Origin: Comamonadaceae bacterium
Lineage (GTDB): Bacteria > Pseudomonadota > Gammaproteobacteria > Burkholderiales > Burkholderiaceae_C
Reading direction: 5' to 3'
DNA: 18,100 bases
NCBI GenBank assembly: GCA_021286965.1
Contig: JAJTBK010000396.1
Coordinates: 1-18,100, forward strand
The translations under genes were made by a program, and so were the position numbers. Under the pieces are notes generated by a model, which was not told where the DNA came from, ran no database searches, and saw only the letters and a list, made by a program, of their open reading frames with translations. Positions within the stretch are counted from its first letter, which is position 1. The number at the start of each line of letters is the position of its first letter. This document shows positions 8,305 through 14,919 of the stretch, piece by piece.

Positions 8305-9453
8305 ATGTGGAACAAGCGTGCATTCATTGCCGGCCTGGGCGTCGCCGCCCTGGCCCCCTGGAGCCTGGCGCGGGCTGCCCAGGGCGTTACCGAGAGTGAA
8401 ATCATCATCGGCGAGTCGCTCGACCTGAGCGGCCCCTTGGCGCAGATGGCGCCCGACATGCAGCGCGCGGTGCACAGCTACTTCGAGCACGTCAATGCCC
8501 AGGGTGGCGTGCACGGCCGGCGCCTGCGCCTGGTAACGCTCGACGACGGCTACCGGCCCGAGGCGACGGTGAAGAACGTCACCAAGCTGATTGATGAAAA
8601 CAACGTCTTCGCCCTGTGCAACGTCACCGGGACGGCCAACGTTGCCGCCATCCTGCCACTGCTGGCCAAGGAAAGCCCGCCGCTGCCGCTGATCGCGCCC
8701 TTCACCGGTGCGGATCTGATCCGTGAGCCAGCGATCGACCACGTGTTCAACATCCGCGCCAGCTATGGCGACGAGGTGGAAAAGCTGGTGCAGCACCTGA
8801 GCACCATCGGCGTGCCACGCATTGCCGTGCTCTGGACCGACAACGCCTTTGGCAAGGACGGCCTGGCCGGGGCGCACGACGCCCTGCGCAAGCGCGGGCA
8901 AAAGTTGCACGCCGAGGCCTCCATCGCCCCCGACCTGTCGGATCTGCCATCGGCGGTGCAAAAACTCAGCGCCAGCGAGCCCAACTCCATCATCATGGTC
9001 ACCGCCGGTGCGCCGACGGTGGCCTTCATCAAGGCCTACCGCAAGCTCAACCGCGCCACGCGCTTCTACACCCTGTCGGTCATGGGCACGCAGGCCACGC
9101 TGCGCGCGTTGGGCGAGGACGGCGTGGGCGTGGTCGTCACCACCGTCGTGCCCTTTCCCTGGAGCCAGGGCCTGCCGCTGGCGCGCGAGTACCGCCAGGC
9201 GCTGGAGAAAAATGGCTTCAAGGACAACGTCTCGTTCATCGGCCTGGAGGCGTACATCAACGCCAAGGTGCTGGTCGAGGGCCTGCGCCGCGCCGGCAAG
9301 GACTTGACGCGCCCGCGTTTCATCCAGGCGCTCGAATCCATTCGCCGCCTGGACATTGGCGGCTTCGAGGTCGATTACGGCAAGGGCGTGCGCCAGGGTT
9401 CCCGGTTCGTCGATCTCACCTACATTGGCCAGGGCGAGCGCTTCACCCGCTAG
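8305..9453 (+). CDS. Liv-type ABC transporter periplasmic substrate-binding protein
   Basis: A 382-residue solute-binding protein of the leucine/amide family (Peripla_BP_6). Residues 1-24 form a signal peptide (MWNKR, a hydrophobic core, then ARA before AQG). The mature part opens with ESEIIIGESLDLSGPLA, the ligand-loop start of this family. It continues with INAQGG-like VNAQGGVHGR, LVTLDDGY and CNVTGTANVAA, and later IGLEAYINAKVLVEGLRRAG. The ATG at 8305 is supported by GGAGG at 8291-8295, nine bases upstream. It is followed after 43 bases by an acyl-CoA synthetase and then by the Liv permease operon. Ligands of this family range from branched-chain amino acids to aromatic and fatty acids; the neighbour argues for a carboxylic acid. 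Confidence 0.92.
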   Translation: MWNKRAFIAGLGVAALAPWSLARAAQGVTESEIIIGESLDLSGPLAQMAPDMQRAVHSYFEHVNAQGGVHGRRLRLVTLDDGYRPEATVKNVTKLIDENNVFALCNVTGTANVAAILPLLAKESPPLPLIAPFTGADLIREPAIDHVFNIRASYGDEVEKLVQHLSTIGVPRIAVLWTDNAFGKDGLAGAHDALRKRGQKLHAEASIAPDLSDLPSAVQKLSASEPNSIIMVTAGAPTVAFIKAYRKLNRATRFYTLSVMGTQATLRALGEDGVGVVVTTVVPFPWSQGLPLAREYRQALEKNGFKDNVSFIGLEAYINAKVLVEGLRRAGKDLTRPRFIQALESIRRLDIGGFEVDYGKGVRQGSRFVDLTYIGQGERFTR

Positions 9454-9496
9454 GATGGCGGCGGCCTCGTCACCAACAACGACTTCAGGAGACTCC

Positions 9497-11134
9497 ATGC
9501 TGGGCTTGATGCAGAACCAACCGCTGTTGATTTCTTCCCTCCTCACCTTTGCCGAGCGCCACCATGGCGATGGCGAGATCGTCTCGCGCCGGGTCGAAGG
9601 CGACATCCACCGCACCACTTACCGCCAGCTGGCGGGCCGCGCACGCCAGCTCGCCAGTGCCCTCGACGCCCAGGGCCTGGCCATGGGCGAGCGCGTTGCC
9701 TCCATCGCCTGGAACGGCTACCGCCACATGGAGATGTACTTTGGCGTCTCGGGCTCGGGCCGCGTGCTGCACACCATCAACCCGCGCCTGCACCCCGAGC
9801 AAATCGCCTGGGTCGTCAACCACGCCGAAGACCGCGTGCTGTGCTTTGATATGACGTTTTTGCCCATCGTGCAGGCCATTCACAGCCACTGCCCGACGGT
9901 GCAAAAGTGGGTGATGCTGTGCGATGCCGATAAATTGCCCGCCGATAGCGGCATTCCCAACCTGGTGAGCTACGAAGCCTGGATTGGTGCCATGCGCACC
10001 GACTACGCCTGGCCGCAGTTCGATGAGAACACCGCGTCCAGCATCTGCTACACCAGTGGCACCACCGGCAACCCCAAGGGCGTGCTCTATAGCCACCGCT
10101 CCAGCGTGCTGCACGCCTACGCGGCGGCGCTGCCCGATGTGATGTGCCTGTCGTCGCGCGATGCCGTGCTGCCGGTCGTGCCCATGTTCCACGTCAACGC
10201 CTGGGGCATTCCGTACTCGGCGGCGCTCACCGGCTGCAAGCTGGTGTTCCCCGGCCCGGCGCTCGACGGCAAATCGGTGTACGAGCTGATCGAGGCCGAG
10301 GGCGTGACCTTTGCCGCCGGCGTGCCCACCGTCTGGCAGATGCTGCTGACCCACGTGCGCAGCCAGGGGCAAAAATTCAGCAGCCTGACGCGCACGGTGA
10401 TTGGCGGCGCCGCCTGCCCACCGGCCATGATTGCCGCCTTTGAGGACGAATTTGGCGTGCACGTGCTGCACGCCTGGGGCATGACCGAAACCAGCCCGCT
10501 GGGCACCCTGTGCACGCCGAAGAAAAAGCAATTGGCATGGCCGCTAGAGCAGCAGCGCGCCCTGCAGCAAAAGCAGGGCCGGGCGATCTGCGGCGTGGAC
10601 ATGAAAATCGTCGGTGGTGACGGCCAGGAGCTGCCCTGGGACGGCAAAACCTACGGTGACCTGCTGGTGCGCGGCCCCTGGATTCTGGAGCGCTACTTCA
10701 AGGGCGACAGCCCGCTGGTGGAGGACGCCAGCGGCCTGGGCTGGTTCCCCACGGGCGACGTCGCCACCATCGACGCTGACGGCTTCATGCACATTACCGA
10801 CCGCAGCAAGGACGTGATCAAGTCCGGCGGCGAATGGATCAGCTCCATCGACGTGGAAAACATCGCCATGGGCCACCCGGCCGTGGCCATGGCCGCTTGC
10901 ATTGGTATGCCGCACCCCAAATGGGATGAGCGCCCCATCGTCGCCATCGCCCTCAAGCCCGGTGCCAGCGCCACGCGCGAGGACATTCTGGCCTTCTACG
11001 AAGGCAAGACCGCCAAGTGGCAAATCCCGGACGACGTGGTATTCGTCGATGCCATCCCGTTGGGCGCCACCGGCAAGATGCTCAAAACCCGGCTGCGTGA
11101 ACAGCTCGCCGGGTACAAGTTGCCGGGTTTGTAA
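9497..11134 (+). CDS. Fatty-acyl/carboxylate-CoA ligase (AMP-forming)
   Basis: A 545-residue adenylate-forming enzyme that activates a carboxylic acid to its CoA thioester with ATP. The phosphate loop YTSGTTGNPKG is at residues 185-195, followed by VPMFHVNAWG (228-237), the A5 motif HAWGMTETSP (325-334), GWFPTGDVA (415-423), the hinge DRSKDVIKSGGEWIS (435-449), and the catalytic lysine in GATGKMLK (about K527). The overall pattern fits the medium/long-chain AlkK-like branch better than acetyl-CoA synthetase. The ATG at 9497 has AGGAGA (9487-9492) at good spacing. It lies between a periplasmic binding protein and the Liv permease genes, separated from the latter by a terminator. Chain length and substrate cannot be read from the sequence. 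Confidence 0.93.
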   Translation: MLGLMQNQPLLISSLLTFAERHHGDGEIVSRRVEGDIHRTTYRQLAGRARQLASALDAQGLAMGERVASIAWNGYRHMEMYFGVSGSGRVLHTINPRLHPEQIAWVVNHAEDRVLCFDMTFLPIVQAIHSHCPTVQKWVMLCDADKLPADSGIPNLVSYEAWIGAMRTDYAWPQFDENTASSICYTSGTTGNPKGVLYSHRSSVLHAYAAALPDVMCLSSRDAVLPVVPMFHVNAWGIPYSAALTGCKLVFPGPALDGKSVYELIEAEGVTFAAGVPTVWQMLLTHVRSQGQKFSSLTRTVIGGAACPPAMIAAFEDEFGVHVLHAWGMTETSPLGTLCTPKKKQLAWPLEQQRALQQKQGRAICGVDMKIVGGDGQELPWDGKTYGDLLVRGPWILERYFKGDSPLVEDASGLGWFPTGDVATIDADGFMHITDRSKDVIKSGGEWISSIDVENIAMGHPAVAMAACIGMPHPKWDERPIVAIALKPGASATREDILAFYEGKTAKWQIPDDVVFVDAIPLGATGKMLKTRLREQLAGYKLPGL

Positions 11135-11159
11135 AACCAGGCCGCTGGCACGTTATAAA
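11129..11159 (+). promoter_or_regulatory. Possible promoter of the liv operon inside the terminator
   Basis: TTGTAA at 11129-11134 and TATAAA at 11154-11159 are spaced by 19 bases. A start near 11166 would fall in the loop of the overlapping terminator hairpin, so transcripts from here could not form it. The fit to consensus is moderate and the spacer is long. Confidence 0.35.
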
Positions 11160-11186
11160 GCCCGACGCGTTCGGGCTTTCTTTTTT
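11157..11186 (+). terminator. Intrinsic terminator between the CoA ligase and livH
   Basis: A nine-base-pair perfect stem (AAAGCCCGA at 11157-11165 with TCGGGCTTT at 11171-11179) and a five-base loop are followed by C and TTTTTT at 11181-11186. It starts 22 bases after the ligase stop and ends five bases before the livH ATG. Confidence 0.88.
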
Positions 11187-11191
11187 CTTCC

Positions 11192-12091
11192 ATGGCAACG
11201 GGCCTTGCACTTTTTCTTCTGACCTTGCTCAACGGCGTCAGCTACGGCCTGCTGCTGTTCATGCTCAGTGCCGGGCTGACGGTGATTTTCAGCCTCATGG
11301 GCGTGCTCAACTTTGCGCACGCCAGCTTCTACATGCTGGGTGCTTACCTGGCTTACCAGCTCAGCGCGGCCCTGGGGTTTTGGCTGGCGTTGCTGCTCGC
11401 GCCCCTGCTGGTGGGGCTGCTGGGGGCGCTGTTTCAGCGCTATTGCCTGCGCCGTGTGCAGCGCTCGGGCCATGTGGCTGAAATGCTGGCGACCTTTGGC
11501 CTGTCGTACCTGCTGCTGGAGCTGGTGCAACTGCTGTGGGGGCGCGCGAGCCTGCCCTGGAGCCTGCCGCCGCTGCTGCAAGGCCCGCTGTGGACGCTGC
11601 ACGGCGTGCAGTTCCCGCGTGCCCGTGCCTTCATCATGCTGGTGGCGCTGGCCATGTTCGGGCTGCTGTGGCTGCTGCTGGTGCGCACCCGCGCCGGGTT
11701 GCTGCTGCGGGCGGCGCTGACCCAGCCGAGCATGGTGCAGGCCCTGGGTCACGACCTGCCGCTGCTGCACACGCTGGTGTTTGGCGGCGGCTGCGCGCTT
11801 GCGGCCCTGGCCGGGGTGCTGGGCGGGGGCAGCTACGTCACCGAGCCGGCGATGGCGGCGGCGCTCGGGCCCATCGTCTTCGTGGTGGTGGTCGTGGGGG
11901 GCATCGGTTCGCTGGGCGGGGCTTTCTGGGCGGCGCTGCTCATTGGCTGCCTGCAAACCTTTGCCGTGGCCGCTGAGGGCCGGCTGTGGAATGTGCCGCT
12001 GGCGCAGCTGGCACCGCTGCTGCCGTACCTGCTGCTGGTGCTCATGCTGCTGTGGCGCCCGCAGGGCCTGCGCGGGGCCGAGGGAGGCTAG
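11192..12091 (+). CDS. livH: Liv-type ABC transporter permease, LivH family
   Basis: A 299-residue inner-membrane permease, one of two channel subunits of a branched-chain amino acid type (HAAT) importer. The family start LLNGVSYGLLLFMLSAGLTVIF, followed by SLMGVLNFAHASFYMLGAY, is at residues 12-53. The cytoplasmic EAA-like loop appears as RAALTQPSMVQALGHD (about 172-187), and VVVVVGGIGSLGGAFWAALLIG (about 229-250) is the conserved late segment. About eight hydrophobic helices are present. The ATG at 11192 is the only in-frame start option after an upstream TAA at 11156, yet no Shine-Dalgarno sequence precedes it; the U-tract of a terminator does. It is the first gene of livHMGF, followed by livM after four bases. 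Confidence 0.93.
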   Translation: MATGLALFLLTLLNGVSYGLLLFMLSAGLTVIFSLMGVLNFAHASFYMLGAYLAYQLSAALGFWLALLLAPLLVGLLGALFQRYCLRRVQRSGHVAEMLATFGLSYLLLELVQLLWGRASLPWSLPPLLQGPLWTLHGVQFPRARAFIMLVALAMFGLLWLLLVRTRAGLLLRAALTQPSMVQALGHDLPLLHTLVFGGGCALAALAGVLGGGSYVTEPAMAAALGPIVFVVVVVGGIGSLGGAFWAALLIGCLQTFAVAAEGRLWNVPLAQLAPLLPYLLLVLMLLWRPQGLRGAEGG

Positions 12092-12095
12092 GGCG

Positions 12096-13298
12096 GTGCT
12101 GCACGGCCATTCCTGGCGCGCCTGGGCGCTGTACGCCCTGGCCCTGTTCGCCGCGCCCATGCTGTGGCCCAGCAGCCTGGCGCTGACGCTGCTGGCGCAG
12201 ATGGCCATCCTGAGCGTGATCTGCCTGTCGTACAACATGCTGTGGGGCCAGGGCGGAATGCTCAGTTTTGGCCATGCGGTGTACTCCGGCCTGGGGGCGC
12301 TGGCCACCATCCACGCCATGCGCTGGGCCGGTGCCGGCCTGCTGCCGCTGCCGTTGCCGCTGCTGCCCCTGGTGGGGGCCCTGGCCGGCCTGCTGGGCGC
12401 GCTGTTGCTCGGCTGGGTGACGACGCAGCGCGCCGGCACGGCCCTGGCCATGATCAGCCTGGGCCTGGGCGAGCTGGTGCTGGCGCTGGTGCTGATGTGG
12501 CCCCAGGTCTTTGGCGGCGAGGGCGGCGTGAGTGCCGACCGTGTCTATGGCGCGCCCTGGTGGGGGCTGGACTTTGGCCCGGCGCGGCAGGTGTACTACC
12601 TGATTGCCGCCTATGGCCTGCTGTGCAGCGGCGCCATGTATGCCTTCACCACCACGCCCCTGGGGCGCCTGCTCAACGCTGCACGCGACAACCCCGAGCG
12701 CCTGGCCTTCATCGGCTACGACCCGCGCTGGGTGCGCTACCTGGCGTTCGTGCTCGCGGGCGGCTTTGCCGGCGTGGGCGGGGCGCTGGCGGCGGTGTTT
12801 TTCGAGGTCGTGACGGCAGCCGACAGCGTCAGCATGGCGCGCTCGGGCAGCTACCTGCTGTTCACCTTTTTGGGCGGCGCCGGGTATTTCTTTGGCCCGG
12901 TGCTGGGCGCCGTGCTGCTGGTGCTGTGCACGGTGCTGCTGTCGCAGTGGACGCCGGCCTGGCAGCTGTACCTGGGGCTGCTGTTTCTGGCCATGGTGCT
13001 GTGGGCGCCGGGCGGGCTTGCCGGGCTGCTGGCGCGCGCTGGCGCCTGGCGGCGCCAGGGATGGGCCTGGGTGGCGCTGGGCAGCTGCGCTCTGCTGGCG
13101 CTGCTCGGGCTGGTGCTGCTGGTGGAGCTGGCCTACCAGCGCCAGCAAAGCGCGCTGCTGGGGCCGCAGCTGGTGTTTTGGGGCCTGCCGCTGGACGTGC
13201 GCAGCCCCGACCCCTGGGGCGCAGCCGTGCTGCTGCAGGCCACGGGTGTAGGGCTGTGGGCGCTGTGCCGGCGTGCCGTGGCCGGGGAGGGTGCATGA
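12096..13298 (+). CDS. livM: Liv-type ABC transporter permease, LivM family, with C-terminal extension
   Basis: A 400-residue second permease subunit. NMLWGQGGMLSFGHAVYSGLG (47-67) is the family signature; GRLLNAARDNPERLAFIGYDP (190-210) is the cytoplasmic EAA-like loop, and the AGGFAGVGGALAA stretch and LLFTFLGGAGYFFGPVLGA (254-272) follow. The usual family end is near WAPGGLAGL (303-311). Beyond it lie about 90 more residues with one clear membrane segment (325-346, then VELAYQ), a short periplasmic-like loop and a second weaker hydrophobic segment (374-391). The start is GTG at 12096 with GGGAGG at 12082-12087. It begins four bases after livH and overlaps livG by ATGA. Confidence 0.92.
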   Translation: MLHGHSWRAWALYALALFAAPMLWPSSLALTLLAQMAILSVICLSYNMLWGQGGMLSFGHAVYSGLGALATIHAMRWAGAGLLPLPLPLLPLVGALAGLLGALLLGWVTTQRAGTALAMISLGLGELVLALVLMWPQVFGGEGGVSADRVYGAPWWGLDFGPARQVYYLIAAYGLLCSGAMYAFTTTPLGRLLNAARDNPERLAFIGYDPRWVRYLAFVLAGGFAGVGGALAAVFFEVVTAADSVSMARSGSYLLFTFLGGAGYFFGPVLGAVLLVLCTVLLSQWTPAWQLYLGLLFLAMVLWAPGGLAGLLARAGAWRRQGWAWVALGSCALLALLGLVLLVELAYQRQQSALLGPQLVFWGLPLDVRSPDPWGAAVLLQATGVGLWALCRRAVAGEGA

Positions 13299-14074
13299 AC
13301 GCCCCGGCTCCAGCTCCAGCCCCCGCCCTGGCGCTGCGCGCGCTGCACAAAAGCTATGGCGCCAGCGTGGTGCTGCGCGGCGTTGATCTGGCGCTACGCG
13401 CGGGTGAGCGCGTGGCCCTCATCGGCCCTAATGGCGCCGGCAAATCGACGCTGCTCGACCTCATCAGCGGGCGCCAGGCCCCCAGCAGCGGCCAGGTGTG
13501 GCTGCATGGCCAGCGCGTGGATGGCTGGGCGCCGCAGCGCATCTACCGCCAGGGCCTGGGGCGCAGCTTTCAGGTCAGCCAGCTGTTTGGCACGCTCTCG
13601 GTGCGCGACAACCTGCGCTGCAGCCTGCTGTGGCGCCTGGGCCATGGCTACGCTTTTTGGCGCCGGCTGGCGCATTTGCGCGCTGTGAATGCGCAGGTGG
13701 AGCAGCTGCTGGCCCAGCTGGGCTTGCAAGAGGGGGCCGATACCCCGGCGGCGCAGCTGGGCTACGCCGAGCAGCGCGCGCTGGAGCTGGGCATGGCCGT
13801 GGCCGGGCCGGCGCGGGTGCTGCTGCTCGACGAGCCCACGGCGGGCATGAGTGCGGCGCAGGCGCAGCGCATGGTGGCGCTGATTCGCCAGCTGTGCGCC
13901 GGGCGCACGCTGCTGCTGGTGGAACACGATATGGAAGTGGTGTTTGGCCTGGCCGAGCGCATTGCGGTGCTGGTGGCGGGCGAAGTCATCGCTTTTGACC
14001 GCCCCGAGACGGTGCGCGCCAACGCGCAAGTGCAAGCGGCCTACCTGGGAGGGCTCGATGCTGCAACTGCATGA
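13295..14074 (+). CDS. livG: Liv-type ABC transporter ATPase, LivG family
   Basis: A 259-residue cytoplasmic nucleotide-binding subunit. Walker A is canonical (GPNGAGKST, residues 44-52), the Q-loop is in RSFQVSQLF (90-98), Walker B is VLLLDEPTAG (175-184), and the H-loop histidine is H211 in VEHDME. The ABC signature is degenerate: LGYAEQ at 155-160, where family members usually have LSYGEQ, so both the serine and the second glycycle position (glycine) are changed. The N-terminus carries a short Ala-Pro repeat (residues 3-11). It starts at the ATGA overlap with livM, with GGGGAGGG just upstream, and overlaps livF by 17 bases. Confidence 0.94.
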   Translation: MNAPAPAPAPALALRALHKSYGASVVLRGVDLALRAGERVALIGPNGAGKSTLLDLISGRQAPSSGQVWLHGQRVDGWAPQRIYRQGLGRSFQVSQLFGTLSVRDNLRCSLLWRLGHGYAFWRRLAHLRAVNAQVEQLLAQLGLQEGADTPAAQLGYAEQRALELGMAVAGPARVLLLDEPTAGMSAAQAQRMVALIRQLCAGRTLLLVEHDMEVVFGLAERIAVLVAGEVIAFDRPETVRANAQVQAAYLGGLDAATA

Positions 14075-14747
14075 GCTGCACGCGCACTACGGTGCCAGCC
14101 ACGTGCTGCGCGGCGTCAGCCTCTGCGTGCGCCCGGGCGAGATCGTGGCCCTGCTCGGGCGCAACGGCAGCGGGCGCTCCACCCTGGCACGCGCCCTCAT
14201 GGGCCTGCTGCCCTGGCAGGGCCAGCTGCTGTGGCAGGGGCGCAGCCTGGCCGGGCTGGCATCGCACCAGATTGCCCGCCGGGGCCTGGGCTACGTGCCC
14301 GAGGGGCGCGAGGTGTTTGCCAACCTGAGCGTGCAGCACAACCTGCTGCTGGGGCAAAAAAGCGCTGGCGCCAGCCTGGCGCTGCACGAGGCGTACGCGC
14401 TCTTCCCGGCGCTGCAGGCGCGCGCCCAGGTGGCCGCCGGGCGCCTCTCGGGCGGCGAGCAGCAAATGCTGGCGCTGGCGCGCACCCTCATGGGGCGGCC
14501 GCAGTGCCTGCTGGTCGATGAACCCACCGAGGGCCTGGCGCCCGCCGTCGTGGCGCAGGTGGCCGCCTGCCTACAGGCGCAGCGCGCCGCTGGTGTGGCA
14601 GTGCTGTTGATTGAGCAAAAGCGCCCGCTCGCCCTGGCCCTGGCCGACCGCGTACTGCTCATGGGGCAGGGCCGTATCGTCTTTGAAGGCTCCCCCGCCG
14701 CCTTGCAGGCCCAGCCGCAGCTGCAGCAGCAGTGGCTGGGGGTTTGA
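14058..14747 (+). CDS. livF: Liv-type ABC transporter ATPase, LivF family, with arginine in Walker A
   Basis: A 229-residue second ATPase subunit. The family pattern is clear: GLGYVPEGREVFANLSVQHNL (77-97), signature LSGGEQQMLALAR (130-142) and Walker B LLVDEPTEGLAP (151-162). Walker A reads GRNGSGRST (34-42): the lysine that binds ATP phosphates is replaced by R40, codon CGC at 14175-14177. The H-loop position is Q187 (IEQK), which is usual for LivF, where histidine is commonly absent. The ATG at 14058 has GGGAGGG at 14047-14053 and lies inside the end of livG, so translation is coupled. It is the last gene of livHMGF. Confidence 0.94.
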   Translation: MLQLHELHAHYGASHVLRGVSLCVRPGEIVALLGRNGSGRSTLARALMGLLPWQGQLLWQGRSLAGLASHQIARRGLGYVPEGREVFANLSVQHNLLLGQKSAGASLALHEAYALFPALQARAQVAAGRLSGGEQQMLALARTLMGRPQCLLVDEPTEGLAPAVVAQVAACLQAQRAAGVAVLLIEQKRPLALALADRVLLMGQGRIVFEGSPAALQAQPQLQQQWLGV

Positions 14748-14756
14748 GTGTAAAAA

Positions 14757-14805
14757 ATGGCTCTAACGCTTGATAGATAAGCGTGAGTAGCTATAAAAAT
14801 AATAG
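14757..14805. repeat. Intergenic palindromic repeat, copy 2
   Basis: An imperfect hairpin: GGCTCTAACGCTT (14759-14771), a short loop, then AAGCGTGAGTAGCT (14779-14792), with an A/T tail TATAAAAATAATAG. The innermost six bases pair perfectly and the outer part is degraded. The right arm and tail match the pattern of the element at 1289-1380, but the loop is much shorter. It begins ten bases after the livF stop. It resembles a dispersed repeat that I remember from Comamonadaceae genomes. Confidence 0.55.
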
Positions 14806-14869
14806 TACCCAGCAGGCTGGTAATGTCCCGTGTGAGACAAGAACCCAGGCCGGGCGGCTCTAGACTTTT

Positions 14870-14894
14870 AAAAAACGCACGAGCGTTCTTTTTT
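14870..14894 (+). promoter_or_regulatory. A/T-flanked inverted repeat before the beta-oxidation genes
   Basis: AACGC (14874-14878) and GCGTT (14883-14887) pair around ACGA, flanked by an A-run upstream and TTTTTT at 14889-14894. It can be read as a weak intrinsic terminator ending the liv transcript, or as an operator for a regulator of the fatty-acid genes that begin at 14920. The five-base core stem is short for a terminator. Confidence 0.4.
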
Positions 14895-14919
14895 CTTGTC
14901 TTTCCACAGGAGCAACAGC

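Noticed and set aside
12042..13148. A minus-strand open frame rich in Gln, Arg and His opposite livM.
   Set aside because: It is low-complexity shadow coding caused by the Leu/Ala-rich membrane protein on the other strand.
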